64,000 bases of DNA from Valencia hispanica (GCA_963556495.2 OY747702.1:11171193-11235192); one strand, 5' to 3'; numbered from the stretch's first letter, positions 44,181 to 55,899 are shown. Numbers and translations: made by a program. The notes: generated from the sequence alone by a model not told the origin.

Positions 44181-44814
44181 TATAGTGTGAAGCAAGTTGA
44201 CCTCGGGGAGCGAGACATTCAGGAATGTGGTGAAAGAAAATTACATTGGACTATTTTCTTTGACTATTATATTAGAGTTAAAAGAGGTGCAGGAGTGGAC
44301 GATTAATATGGGACTGTTGAAGATGACATGCTCAAACTAAATTTTCTATGACACTGATCTGATCAGAAGGCCTCCTGGACACCTCCCCTTAAGGATCTTC
44401 AAGTCAAATCCAGCTGGGGTAAAACCCTGGGTCAACCTACAACTTGCTAGAGAGAATATTTATCAATTCTGGTCAAGGAATACCTGGGGATCCCCAAGAA
44501 CAGACAAGGAATGGGGATAATGAGTTCTCCTCCTGTTGGCTCAGCAAAAAAAGATCCAACCCTCCCTCCGTCCGTCCATCTAAGAGTCGTTAACTGGTAG
44601 CGTTGCTTAGTGCCTTTATTTTTCTCCAAACTTGTCGTCCTTCTTTTTTGTAGGTTTCTCTTTTAGAATGATAACCCAAACCATAACACTACTTTCTTCT
44701 AAAGGAACAGTACTTCCTGCAGGAACTCTAGAAGATCAACCGTCCACAAAAGATCCTGGTCATATTTCACATGGCCGGGATTGTCTATCCGGTGCTCCTT
44801 CACCGCTGTGGGGT
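44181..44814. other. No gene seen
   Basis: Unique-looking sequence with short frames; CCCTCCGTCCGTCCATC near 44565 is a tiny tetranucleotide tract. Confidence 0.4.
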
Positions 44815-45012
44815 TGAGTCGTCAGCTACTCTGTTGTGAAACCAAATAAGTATAGTTATTTTTAAAATATATAGTATGTTTATACATATTGTTCTTTTTA
44901 TCTTCTATTTTATTTCTTGTAAAATGTACATATTTAGGCTTAAAATCTGTTCATATTTCTTGGTTGTACCCACAATCTTGGCCAATGAAGCTTATTATGA
45001 TTCTGATTCTGG
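44815..45012 (+). mobile_element. LINE 3' end fragment
   Basis: T-rich tail ending GGCCAATGAAGCTTATTATG and ATTCTGATTCTGG, like the 3' microsatellite-type end of fish Rex1-like LINEs. Short and eroded. Confidence 0.45.
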
Positions 45013-47287
45013 AAGAAAACTGTTTCTACAGAATAGCTTTCATTAAAGGTGCTTTTACCTGACACAGATGTGACAGTAGGAAAACACTGGCCGGATTCTC
45101 TTTTTATGTTGTTTGGAACAGCTTTGACTCTTCAGTTCAAAGACAAAATCTCTATTTGTTGACGTGCAGAGGTGCTGTCACCATTATAACACTTGAAATC
45201 ATAATGAATGATGCTCTGTCGTGCACTAAGCAGGCCTTGACAACAGATGGATGGATGATTAAGGACACAGGCCGACCCACGCTTGGAGGCATTAAAGTAG
45301 TTTTCTTGGATGTTAAAATGACAGCACTCCATTTGACCCAATTTCTGATAATAATCGAGTAGTAAACTTTTATTTTAAAATCCATGTCATGTTTTGTACT
45401 TTGTTATAGCCGACCGAGACACAAAGGTTTTGTGGTTTAGGACTCACCAAGGCATGGAACATAAAATAGTGCCATTGATTACAAAATCAATAAAATGCCC
45501 TAAGTGTTCCTGAAATCACAAGAGACAGCACTAACTTCAATGAGATCACAGCAGGGTCCTGCACCTGTTTGCGAGTGGAGCTAAATCACATCTCTGTTTC
45601 TGCACATGTAAAAATACTGGGCCAGCTCGCATTCACTTTTCTATGAGCTAGTATCAAATGAGAGTCTGACTTAACTCGATGTGTTTTTTGTTTCGAAAGG
45701 TTTTAAAATTTGCTGAGGATTCTAACTTAGGTTCCATATACACTCTGGCTGTTGGTGGGTTGCCTTAAAGCTCTCTGCCACAACTCTTGGGTATAGATCC
45801 TTTTTGTGCAGAGTTCACATTTTCTCCAGTCCATGATCGGTTGTCTCTTGTTACTCTGGTTTCTCACCGACAAATAATACAGATGAGATTGAAATCAACC
45901 CTACCTATGGATTCGGGTTCATCAGTTACTCACTTGTGAGCCTGTTAACTTGAGCCTCTTGAGTCAGTTTCATTTATTTGAAACCACAAATCAAACCAAC
46001 ACATGTCCAAAATATGTTTCATAATCATATCGAGGTCATATTTTCAATGAAGGCTAAAGGAAATGTGTTTTGGGACTTTGTCCAATCCTTAAACACATGC
46101 TCTGTTTACTTGAAGACTTTGGACTTACATATTTAATGTGTTCCTGCTCTATGTGGTTGGAAAAAATTATTCAATAAACTTCAGATCAGCTTTTACAAGT
46201 CAACCATTACAGAAATGACTTTAAAATCTAAATAGAAATAGTTAATCGTCTTTATTAAAAATGGATATATTATTGTTTTGTTTTCTTAGTAATACAGGAA
46301 TAAATTACACAAAAATCTGAAATTATATTCTGAGAAAAAACAAGTATTACTTTCTATTCAAAGAAATAGAAAATAAAAAGCAGCATTCTCCCAAAAACAC
46401 TTATGGTGTATACTCCAGTCTTTGTTTTTTTTCACTGTCAATTTAATACAGAACTCTTAACTTTGTACAGTGTTTTCATAGTTTCTGCATCATTTGGAAC
46501 AATGGGATGTTTGCCACCTGTCAGACACAGAAACTAATCTGCCAGCTAAGAGTACGGTGCTCTCAGCCACACATTATTCGCCACCGGGATGGAATGAAGG
46601 AAATGTCCTTCCTGTTTTATACTTAAAGCTACACTTGGGCTGACGTCTGGTAAACATGAGCTGCAGCTCGGAGAGGACGCCTCGGACAGCACCGAAAAAG
46701 TGGAGTTGTCCGGGGAAAAGAAGATGTTGCTGCTAACATGATACAAAACAACAAAGACGCTTCTTTCACAACTATAGGTGCATTTCCACTATCAGTACTT
46801 TGGGGTAATTTAACCAGATTTTTTCCTGACGGGGTAATCTGTTGGCCTGCTCCGCTCAGCCGCTGAGTCTCCATACAAACTCGGCCCTTTCAAGACATCC
46901 GCATATCACAGTTTGAGCAGTGAGCAGTGTCCCTGAAAAAGAATCGATTTTCAACACTTTTGAATCGCTATCGATTTTGCACTTTTCACATTGTAATTAA
47001 ACAAATCATGGTGAATCGGCACACCCCTACTTCTTTTACAGCTGTTTCCGGTGTGTTAGATAGTTCTGCTCATGTCAGAATGATTTATTCCGATCAAACG
47101 TGTGACGGATGTAAACACTTGTCATAATTGGATACATTTTTTCAGGGTCCATGTACATAGTCACGTTTTTAGACTGTGGGAGGAAGCTGGAGAACCTGGA
47201 GAGAACCTAGGCATGCATGGGGTGAAAGAGAAAAACAAGAAAGAAACAAAGTGATTGTACAACCACATCAGGACAGTTTTTCTTGTC
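45013..47287. other. No gene recognised; MITE-like pieces
   Basis: Mostly A/T-rich. GGTGCATTTCCACTATCAGT near 46776 and AAAGAATCGATTTTCAACAC near 46936, followed by CGGCACACCCCTAC, look like MITE arms. Frames of 60-80 codons overlap on both strands and have no motif. Confidence 0.4.
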
Positions 47288-47351
47288 TGTCCATCCATCC
47301 ATCTATTATCTTCCGCTTAGCCCATGGTCGGGTCTTAGGGGCGGCAGCCTA

Positions 47352-47599
47352 AGGAGGGTGACTGTGGCTTGTGGGTAGAGTAGTTGGCTTTAAATGGAGG
47401 GTTGTGGGTTCGATTCCAGCTTCTGCCTGTCACATAACGATGTGCCCCTGGGCATGGCACTTGAACCCACATCGCCTACCAAGCTCTGTATTGTTGTATG
47501 AATGTGTGCAAATGGGGGAATGTGGGTACAGTGTAAAAACTTTGAGTGATCATTATGACTAGAAAAGAACCATATAAGTTCACTCTATTTACCATTTAG
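47352..47599 (+). mobile_element. tRNA-derived SINE with intact B box
   Basis: A-box-like GTGGGTAGAGTAGTTGGC (47371-47388) and a perfect B box GGTTCGATTCC (47407-47417), 36 bases apart as in a tRNA. The body continues through GTGCCCCTGGGCATGGCACT to a LINE-like tail (AACCATATAAGTTCACTCTA, TTACCATTTA). An RNA polymerase III promoter is present in sequence; it is not a tRNA gene because no cloverleaf closes. Confidence 0.72.
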
Positions 47600-47994
47600 A
47601 TGTTGACTTTCCTCTCCCCACCCAAGACAGATACAGCAGGAAGCTCATAATAATTTTGATTGGTACATCAGCTGGATAGCACTTCATGAGACTTAATAGG
47701 CTTTGACTTGCTCAGAAAAGTCCTGCCATTTTAATTTTGTAAGATCTCTTTAAATCCCTAATAACGGATATAACAAAATGTGGAGTTGATATAGAGTATC
47801 TATCTCTGTGTACTGGTTTCATCCTTCAGATTTTGCTTCTATGTCAGAGGTTATATGTTTAGTTGTGTTCCTCTTCCAGATGAAGACACTAATGGATCTA
47901 CTACTGCTTCTATATTTTCTTTAAAATCAAAAGCTATGTTGGATTAGTGCTTCTGTGTTTTTTGTCTGTCTGCTTTGTATTCTCAAAGCCCCAG

Positions 47995-48235
47995 TCGGTC
48001 ATGGCAGATGGCCATTCACACTGAGTCAGGTTCTGCTGGAGGTTTCTTCCTCTTAAAGGGGATTTTCCCATTCCACTCTCACTAAATGCTTGCTCAGTAT
48101 GAGGCATTGCTGCAAAGTCAACCCTACGAGCTCATTCCCGAGTGAAGTGTGCAAGTCATTGACTGAACCTGACTACATTGCTTAATAACTTGGATCGAAC
48201 TAGAATGTATGCATTTCACTATGAATCTGTGGAAT
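47995..48235 (-). repeat. Dispersed repeat family A, minus-strand fragment
   Basis: Contains the reverse complement of family A blocks: CTGCTGGAGGTTTCTTCCTC, TAAAGGGGATTTTCCC, TGCTTGCTCAGTATGAGG, and the far end CTAGAATGTATGCATTTCAC. Confidence 0.75.
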
Positions 48236-48536
48236 GTGCGCTGAGCCCCAGCCGACAACAGTATTTAAAATGCAAGTAAACATGGGGAGTTCATTTAGCA
48301 TTTGTAAACTGTATCAGCTGAGATGGCAAACTGGAGTGATCCAGAGGTCCGGTAGCTTCTGACCTTTAGAGCTGAAGAGCAGATCGCCAGACAGTTCATG
48401 GGGACTGTGAAGGACAGCCCCCTTTTGGAGCAGCTTGCAAGAAGACTTGAGGAGTGGGGCTTCTATTGGGAAAAACAAACAAGTTATATCCAAGCTAGTT
48501 ATATCTGTTTAACACGAACTCTTCCGTCTAACAGTT

Positions 48537-48550
48537 TAAACACAACCCTG
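48537..48550 (+). repeat. SINE target-site duplication, left
   Basis: TAAACACAACCCTG, identical to 49067-49080. Confidence 0.9.
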
Positions 48551-49066
48551 AGGGGTGCATGGTGGTGCAGCTGGTAGAGCAGCTCACCTCACAGCTAGAA
48601 GGTCCCGTGTTCAATTACCACCGGGACGCTGTGGGTGCTGAGGGTGTGTTTGTTCCCCAGCATCATCAGCACCCACACCCTGGGTGGGGTTGGCAAAAGG
48701 GCCTTTCTGTGTGGAGTTTGCATGTTCTCCCAGTGTTCCCTTGAGAAGCTAATGTGAGCTACTCCCACAAAAACATGCACTAGTCCTGGGGCTATATACT
48801 TCCTCCTCCTGGCCGGCCGGGGCGCCTGAAGGGATGGGGAGGATCGGGCTGGAATAACGTGATCCTTTAACACGCTACGTCCAGCTGGGGAAACCCCGCC
48901 CCATCAGGTGAAAAGAAGGGCCTGCTCACTGTCCAAGCATGAAGGAGGCTTGGGTTTCAGTGCGGGGCCCTCCCAGGGCTGGCAGAGGGAGAGTGGAATC
49001 CCAGGACTGTAACTAGGTAGGAGCACTGAGTGATAAATAATGGGAAAGAACCGTGAGATAAAAAAA
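48551..49066 (+). mobile_element. SINE-like retroposon with perfect 14-bp duplication
   Basis: 516 bases from AGGGGTGCATGGTGG to GAGATAAAAAA. A box TGGTGCAGCTGG at 48563-48574 (fits TRGCNNAGYNGG apart from one base) and a B-box-like GTTCAATTACC at 48609-48619 show tRNA ancestry. The body includes GTGTGGAGTTTGCATGTTCT and GGGGAAACCCCGCCCCATCA. The exact duplication on both sides and the A-rich end show target-primed insertion, presumably by a LINE. Confidence 0.82.
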
Positions 49067-49080
49067 TAAACACAACCCTG
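49067..49080 (+). repeat. SINE target-site duplication, right
   Basis: TAAACACAACCCTG directly after the A-rich tail. Confidence 0.9.
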
Positions 49081-49709
49081 CACATCGACAGCCCGGACAC
49101 CACCCCCAAACCCGCCATCACATAATTTTTTTGTGAAAAACGCCTGATCGCGCTACATTGCCGCCAAACACTGATCATATATGAATGACCAAAAGGCTCG
49201 CTGATGCCGGTATTGTCTTTTGAAACAAGGTTGTGAGAGCTTCAAAGACAAACTGAACCGATATCATTTACCTTTGAAAGATGCAAGGGAATCGTTCTTC
49301 TCTGAAATCATTAAAGCGGGGATATTATGCAAAATGGACTTTCTGAAGCTTAATATCCTGAGAACCTGTCTTTCCCTCATTAAAAAAATACCTGAACTGT
49401 TGCTCTGACCCATTCACTCATGTTAGAGTAATATTTGTCTCTGCTGGTAGTTCTCGGGGTTCCTGAAACGCCTGCTCCCACCTATCCCCACCTTTTCCAC
49501 CCATCTCCTCCTCCGACCTTACGTACTCAGCCGAGAGCCTCGCACCTGCAGAGCTCCCCTACCTCTCCCTACCTCACACAACTCCTGCTATGTCCCAGGA
49601 GCAGTAATTATAAAACAGCAGCTGCATGTCTTTTATGGGATTTTTTTCCGACTCCGTGCATGCTGTAATGATGCACGGTATGTGGCAAACTGAAGGGGGA
49701 GTGTCAGAA
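49081..49709. other. No gene seen; weak LINE-like frame
   Basis: The plus frame 49220-49408 contains KDKLNRYHLPLKDARESFFS, which is faintly like the linker before the RT in jockey/L2-type LINEs; too short to be sure. A C-rich stretch lies at 49470-49570. Confidence 0.35.
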
Positions 49710-49725
49710 AGAGTAGGTGGGTCTT
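49710..49725 (+). repeat. L1 copy 2 target-site duplication, left
   Basis: AGAGTAGGTGGGTCTT; matches 53565-53580 at 15 of 16. Confidence 0.88.
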
Positions 49726-49728
49726 TAT

Positions 49729-50138
49729 CTACATTAGATGAATCAATAGCCATCCCTATTTCAAAATGGGAGGTGGATTTATCAGCCAGCTTTGACCAAA
49801 ACGTCTGGTTTCAGATATGTTTAAGAACCTTTAAAATAACAAAAAATCCTAATTTGCAATTAATACAATACAAACCCCTTCATAGAGTACACTATACAGG
49901 TCAACGAATGTTTAGGATGGGTTTTACATCGTCTAATACCTGCTTACAATGCACAAGCAATATACCAGATACTTATGTTCATGCGCTTTGGTTCTGTCCA
50001 CCTGTTAAGAAATTTTGGTGCCAGATATGTGAGGACTTATCAAAGTGTCTGAAATGTAACATCCCACCATCTCCCTCAATTTGCCTGTTGAGACGGCCTC
50101 TGGCTCCATATCTGATCAATCTCTCTGGGCTCCTTTGA
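49729..50138 (+). pseudogene. L1 ORF2 C-terminal fragment with internal deletion
   Basis: Reads LSTLDESIAIPISKWEVDLS, then QYKPLHRVHYTGQRMFRMGF and the same C-x2-C-x8-H-x4-C knuckle as copy 1. After PPSPSICLL the 155-base deletion joins ORF2 directly to its last few codons out of frame, ending at a stop at 50136-50138. The open frame extends upstream to 49626 through flanking host DNA; that part is accidental fusion. Confidence 0.85.
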
Positions 50139-50155
50139 TCGGCTCCATCACCTAG

Positions 50156-53100
50156 TGGGGGTGGGGGGCACTTGGTTTTGTCGTTTGGGACACTGTTGCT
50201 GATGTGGGGGTTTTGGGGTTGGAGGCGTCTGGGGGGGACCCCGGGGGGTGGGATCACTGGGCGGATGGGGCGCTGGACGTCGTGGCCGGCCTGGGGTTGG
50301 GCTTTGGGTGGTGACTCCTGATGGCTGCATGCGGTGCCTTAGAGGGGTTGCACTGGCGGACATGGGTTACTGGCCTGGTGGCCGTGCTGCGCCTGGGTAG
50401 GGTCTGGGGTGGGCCTGGGGATTCGGGGCTCGGGGGCGCCGCGCCCCCTAGCTGTGGTCCTGGCTGGGGGTCGGCCGGCGTGGGGTCTCTGTTGGCTGTA
50501 AGGGTTGTGGCCGGCCGGCGGCCGGCATGTGCAGCCGCCTCTCTCTTTTTCTCTGGGCCGATTGTCATCGTCAGTCCCTGTATGGCGTCTCGCCTTGTTT
50601 GCTGGTTGGGGTGCCTGGCTGCTGGTCGCGGCGGCTGGGTGGCGTTTCTGGGCCGGGTCAGTCCTTTTTTGCACTGGACTTGGCTCCTGGGTCTTGGTCT
50701 TTGTGTGGGGCGCCGGGGTTGGGCATTTGGCCGGGATCGGTCGGACTTGCGGGTGGACTGGCCGGGTGGTGGGCGTGCAGGGCAGTTGGGTGGGGCGCTG
50801 GGTTTGGTCTCCTGCCGGGCCGTTGAACAACAGTGGTCGCTCCACAAAGAATGAGGCTGGTGGATGTCGGCCTGGTGGGTCGGCCGCCCGGCTCATCGGT
50901 TTGCTCCTGGTCTGGGCAGGTACTTCGACGTGGTTCGGGCTACGGGGGCCTCCGGTGTGCGGGTGGCGCTGGGGGCCTCCTTTGCTGGCGGGGAGCCTGC
51001 TGCTGTGTAGCAACAGGTGCTCTCCCCCTACGAGGGCACTTGGACAGGGGGGAGGGGTGTGCGGGAAGGGGGGGCGAACTCAACCTGGGTGTCTAGTGTC
51101 TTTTGTGTTTTGAGAGTAGAGCGAATGTCAGGGTGGGTTTAGTTCCCCTTATGGGATGGGGCTGGGGGGACTGCCTTGGGGTCCGTGGGGCTTTGTGGTG
51201 CTGTGGCCGTGGGCCCCGGGTCGAACGTGCCATGGCCTCCATCCCCTGGTGGATCCCGGTGAACAGCGGTGCCTATTGGGGTCAGTGGTGGAGCTGGCTC
51301 CCTGGGAAGACATTTTGTATAGGGTCTTGGGGCATGGGCACATCACTGGGGTGCGAGGGGGGACTTCCCTCCTCGCTGTCCCGTGGTGTCCTGGGTCCCA
51401 ATTTTAATATACAACTTAGACACTCCCACTTATAACATTTTCACACGACACATATGTAGGGACTTTGGGGTGGGCACACTTTTCGGCATCCAGAGGGGGA
51501 GCGGTACAATCAGCTTCACCTCTGGTGCCGGTGCCCACTGTTAAACCACATATAGACACTGAGGGCTCGGGGTGGGGGTTGGGGGATGTGTGGCTGCCTC
51601 CCCCACATCCCACCCCTATGTTTTAAATGCACATTATAACAACACGCATCAACACCATACTCGAGCGGGAGGATGGAGGCTAGGGGTCTTTTCCCACCCT
51701 TGTTCGCTACGGGCCATCAGGGGCTGGGGTCCGGAGGAGGACAGGCGGTCTGGTCGGGGTCCTGGGCTGTCGGGCTGCTTTGCCACTGTGGGGCCCTTGG
51801 CGGTCTGCTTGTCTCGGTCCTAGAAGGTAGGGGGTCCACCTCCCGGGTCCGGGGGCTGGTGGCTCTACTGGGGCATCGGTACCTGGACCTGGGAGCATAA
51901 AGTGTGCATGGGGTGTGTGAGTGAGGGTACAGCGTAATTTTTTTGGGTGTCTTGGTGAGTCAGTGAGAATGTATGGGTTTAAGAGGGAGGGAACGTATGA
52001 CTGTGTCTGTATGTCTTTGTCTACCTGTCAGGTTGGATCTTGGTCTGCCCCCTCGCCTGGCGCACCTCAGGCCTTACACTTAATGGGGGGCCTATTTCCC
52101 CTCCGTCACTCCCCGCCGGTGACGGGGGCCCCTGCCTGCCGGTGCGCCGGTGGTCAATCCGGTTCGGACCTGGTGCGTGCCTGGCTGGGCCTGGGGGGGC
52201 CGGTGTGTTGGTCGGCCGATGCGCTGGGCCGATATCCTTCTTTGGTTGGTTGGGGCACCTCTTTTAGAGGTGCCAGGTTTGAGATTGTTGGGTGGTGCCT
52301 GCTCGGTGGCTCGGCGGGATGCGGATCCGGCGTCTCTGCTCGTTTGATCACCTGTTCTGTGCGCACCGTGCGTGGCCGGTTCATTGGCGGGTTGGACCGG
52401 CCCTGGCCCTCGTTGGATGCCTGGTCTCGGCGCCCTGCGTTGCGCGGGATCGGGACCCGGGAGCTGGTACAACTTGGCGTCCAGATGCTGGCTGAGCCCG
52501 GCCTGGGGATGCTGTCCGTCCCCTGCGGCTATTGGTGGGGCGCTGGGATGTTGGCGGTGGGGATTGGCCTAGAGCGGAGGCGTCGCGTGGCGGCCGCGGC
52601 CCCTGCAATGCCGGGGGCCCCTCGTCGGCCGGTCCCTTGTCGGGTCCCTGCTGGAGGGTGGGGTGCCCCTGGGCCCCGGCTCCCCCGGTCCGTTGACCGG
52701 CCCGCCCCGGCGCGGCCGGTTGCCGGCGGAGCCCGTGGGCTCATCACTGCTGCCCCCTGGGCCCCTGCATAGTGGCCGCTGGATGTTCCCCTGGGGTTCT
52801 CCTTTTCTCCTCTCTTGGGGGATGCGGTCGGCCCCGCCCGGGTCCGCCTGGGGCTCTGGCGGTCCTTTGGACGTCTTTGCTCCGATCTCCTTCATGTCTG
52901 CATCGATTCCTGGGGCACGGATTGATGTCTTCTCACACCAACTATCGAACACTCTTATGGAGAAACCTTATATGCACCAGCATGCTAACACAGACACATA
53001 GATGTGGGGTCTGTGGTGTTTAAGGATATATTCTTGGGCTGAGGTTATCATTACTAGAGCTTGATTAATCGGTACCATGAGTTTTTCTGTGACATTGTTG

Positions 53101-53550
53101 TTGTATTTTTATATCAATTTTTGTGTGATGTGGTTGTGTAATTCTTAAGTTCACAATGTTTGTTTGGTTTTTTCGATGTTCCTTTTTCGTGTTTTGTTTT
53201 TCCCCCTCTCTCTGCCGTCCTGTGGGTATGGAGGCAGACTTCAATGTTTTCCTGTGTTTTCTTTGTTCCCCTTCCTCTCTTGTATTTTCAACTCACCCTC
53301 TCTCATGACATTTTGTTTCCTACCTCTCTTCTTCATCTTCCTTCTTTCTTCTCCTTAATTTTCCGTCTCCGTGTCCATAACATCAGGAAATAAAAACCCC
53401 AACAATTCATAATAAAGATTTTTCACACATAAATCAAGTGGAGTACTATAGCAAAAGCTGTACTGCTCCGCTTGTGAAAGTAAATCTGTTGGGCTTCTAC
53501 TTGGTACTCAGACACCAATTCTGAGCTCCACACTGCCAAACAGGACACGT
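50156..53550 (+). other. L1 3' region of copy 2, G-rich
   Basis: Matches 40531-43792 along its whole length with scattered substitutions and several block indels. G runs on the sense strand persist; the T-rich end keeps AATAAA near 53411-53416 about 135 bases before the poly(A). Confidence 0.85.
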
Positions 53551-53564
53551 AAAAAAAAAAAAAA

Positions 53565-53580
53565 AGAGTAGTTGGGTCTT
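53565..53580 (+). repeat. L1 copy 2 target-site duplication, right
   Basis: AGAGTAGTTGGGTCTT following the poly(A). Confidence 0.88.
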
Positions 53581-53969
53581 AGAGAGGCACAGGCGAAAAT
53601 CAAGGCGTCCAATACGGAAGTAAATTTCTTTAAGGTGGATTTGGATATATGACGGACTTAAGGTGACAATTTTAATGGAGTGTGCTATATAAGGGTAATA
53701 TGTGCCTGGAAGAAGCATAATACCCCCCCTTTTAACTGAAACATTAATAATGCACTGAGACTAACTAATCATCCTGTGATAGTAGCCCCTGAACTAAATT
53801 CCACTAGGGTTTGCAATGAATTTGCCAACTTTTTTAATGACAAAACTGACAATTAGAGGGTCAATCTGTACATCAGTACCAAACCTATTAACAATGTAAT
53901 CCCCACTCAACACCAATCTGGAGAAAATGTCTGAATTCCATCAATTAAACCAATAAAACCTTCAAGAAA
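53581..53969. other. No gene seen
   Basis: A/T-rich. The plus-strand phrase TTTGCCAACTTTTTTAATGAC near 53820 faintly resembles LINE coding sequence, but no extended similarity is visible. Confidence 0.35.
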
Positions 53970-54205
53970 TTAGTGATGTGTCGGTAGCGAACGAACCGGC
54001 TCTAAGAGCCAACTCTTTGAAGTGAACGACGGGAGCCGGCTCATCATTGGGAGCTGTTTTTTTATTTTTTCATTCCCCCCCCCGCTTGTTTTGGTACATT
54101 TGATACACATAGTTTTGCATTAATTTTGGTGATAAATATACTTTAAGCAACAGAAAATCTGTCTCTTTATGGTGAGCCAAGCCAAAAGAACTGGCTCTCC
54201 AAAAA
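53970..54205. mobile_element. hAT-like MITE fragment
   Basis: TTAGTGATGTGTCGGTAGCG, AACGAACCGGCTCTAAGAGC and GGGAGCCGGCTC at the left, and GAACTGGCTCTCC at the right: the GAGCCGGCTC family of fish hAT-type MITEs. The right terminus is missing or eroded. Confidence 0.5.
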
Positions 54206-54404
54206 TAGCTGGAATTTCCATCTCTACAAGAAATCATTAACCAATTAAGCTCCACCTCTTGCTTGTTACAACAGAGTAGGTCCCCATCACAGAATCCACC
54301 ATGTATTTTACAATGAATCAAAGGGTTACTAAGAAAAATATGAGACCTCTTAAAAAATTTAAGTTAAAAACTGGACCCTAGCAATAAATGTCAGAATGTG
54401 CTGT

Positions 54405-54640
54405 TGAGATGAGGATGGACCCAGAGGCAGACAAGGATTAAAGTGGTAACAAGGATGTTCATTGGAGGATGATGGCAGGAATGACAAGCAGGCAAGAGAC
54501 ACACCGGAGGACAAGACACAAGATAACAACAATGATCTGACAGGGGATGAGGAGACGAGACTGGCTTAAATAAATAAGGTAATAGTCAATCAGGGGCAGA
54601 GCCCAGAGACTCTGACAATAAATAAAAAAAAATAGAAAGT
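54405..54640 (-). repeat. Dispersed repeat family C, minus-strand copy
   Basis: GGACCCAGAGGCAGACAAGG, TAACAAGGATGTTCATTGGA, GGCTTAAATAAATAAGG and CAATCAGGGGCAGAGCCCAG are the reversed counterpart of the pyrimidine-rich family at 10780 and 61950. Confidence 0.5.
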
Positions 54641-54690
54641 TCTGGGCAGAATCAAAGGTCATATCTTGATGTCATTGGGATGCTGTAGGG

Positions 54691-54901
54691 CAGGGAGTCT
54701 TTGTGACCAGTGTCCAGCAAATTTTTGATGTGCCCCCTGGTCCAACACACCTGATTTAATAGAAATACCTCTGCAGCATGCAAAATGGTTCTTCAGAGAC
54801 CTGGTTAATGACATAATTATTTGATTCAGGTGTGTTGAAGCAGAGAGACATCTAAAAGTTGTGGGACAATGGCCCTCGAGGACTGGAGCTTGACACCTGT
54901 G
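54691..54901. mobile_element. hAT-like MITE, first of an adjacent pair
   Basis: Starts CAGGGAGTCTTTGTGACC and ends GAGCTTGACACCTGTG. The inside has CCAACACACCTGATTTAATA and ATTCAGGTGTGTTGAAGC, a mirrored pair. It is flanked by CTGTAGGG at 54683-54690 and 54902-54909, an exact 8-bp duplication as hAT transposases make. Confidence 0.78.
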
Positions 54902-54909
54902 CTGTAGGG

Positions 54910-55085
54910 CAAGGGTCTTCAACTCCAGTGCTCGAGTGTCACTTTTCTGCAACTGTTGGAATGCATCCCTGCTCCAACACACCTGAATCAAATAATTAGG
55001 TCATTAACCAGCTCTCTGAAGACCCATTACGCAGGGATGCATTCTAAACATTGCAGGATAGTGACACTGGAGATGCAAACCCCTG
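54910..55085. mobile_element. hAT-like MITE, second of an adjacent pair
   Basis: Starts CAAGGGTCTTCAACTCCAGT and ends ACTGGAGATGCAAACCCCTG, inverted ends with few mismatches. Flanked by CTGTAGGG at 54902-54909 (shared with the first) and 55086-55093. Confidence 0.8.
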
Positions 55086-55093
55086 CTGTAGGG

Positions 55094-55899
55094 TGACCCA
55101 AAATGGACTGTCCATGCAAGAAACCCTTTAAACATCTAACAACTGAAAGTGAGGAAGGAGATCAAACTCTGATCAGACTGATGTCAGAGACTGGTAGATG
55201 GCTACAATAAGTCTCTAACGTTTCATCAGACAATCTCATATTGATTTAAAAACAGACTGGCGGAGGCAAAAGTTATTGAAGAACAAGAGTTGGGCAAGAA
55301 AAGGGAAGTCAATTGGGCAAGATCAACTCAAGTTCAAACTGAAGTACGTGGTTAGTGTTTATATTGGATTGTTTGGAAGTTAACAGCAAAACTGGAAGTT
55401 GAGAAGTAGGGGTTGAGGGAGGAGAAGCTGAACAGAGAAGAAGGTAAGAGAGTTCACGGAGTCTGAAGCTGACAGAGAGGTGAGCACATGGAGAGGGCGG
55501 CTGGATAGATGACGATGATGGCCGTTGGAGGCTGGACTGGCAGGAGTAACTTGAAGACAAGTTCCGAGTGATTAGTCCAAAGGGGGGCAGTTCTAGGAGC
55601 AGCAGAGAGACCAAATGAGAATGGGAGCAAGGGAGTTGGTTGATCTGATCAAATAATCCAACAAGGGAACCCAACGATGAGGATGACCACAAGGAAGGGC
55701 GAGAGAGAAAGGGTAAGTCTATGTTCTCATGATGAGCAGACAAACTCAACTTGGGCCTGATTACCACTGAACGTGATTGAGTCATCTGCCCTTTGCCTCA
55801 AGGAACCTGCTCATTTAAATACTGCTCCCTGATTGCACCTGAGAAGCTTCCTCTGAAGCAAATCCTGCAGGAAGAGAAAGTAAGAGCCACCACAACAGG
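55094..55899. other. No gene recognised
   Basis: The minus frame 55309-55785 (158 codons) is dominated by Ser, Leu and Pro with no motif, and reflects a purine-rich plus strand. I do not believe it is a gene. Confidence 0.45.

Larger units (their letters stand above)
49726..53564 (+). mobile_element. L1-clade LINE, 5'-truncated, copy 2
   Basis: About 3.84 kb. It starts at TATCTACATTAGATGAATC (compare 39944 in copy 1) and ends in poly(A) at 53551-53565, with 16-bp duplications differing at one base. The ORF2 tail is followed by the same long G-rich 3' region as copy 1. Relative to copy 1 it lacks 155 bases (40310-40464) and about 63 bases (around 41690-41755), and has extra blocks (for example 51 bases near 52414-52464). 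The left junction shares CTT with the element, a microhomology join. Confidence 0.93.

Noticed and set aside
43949..44189. Firm target duplication for the MITE at 43957-44180
   Set aside because: The flanks TATACTCTG and TATAGTGTG differ at two of nine bases, too weak to assert.
47371..47417. True tRNA gene
   Set aside because: A and B boxes are present, but no acceptor stem or anticodon arm folds, and the unit continues into a SINE body.
49626..49728. In-frame extension upstream of the L1 copy 2 frame as a host-L1 fusion gene
   Set aside because: The extension is about 34 codons of flanking DNA interrupted exactly at the target-site duplication; openness over that length is expected by chance.
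55309..55785. 158-codon Ser/Leu/Pro-rich minus-strand frame
   Set aside because: Composition follows a purine-rich plus strand; no motif or splice context.
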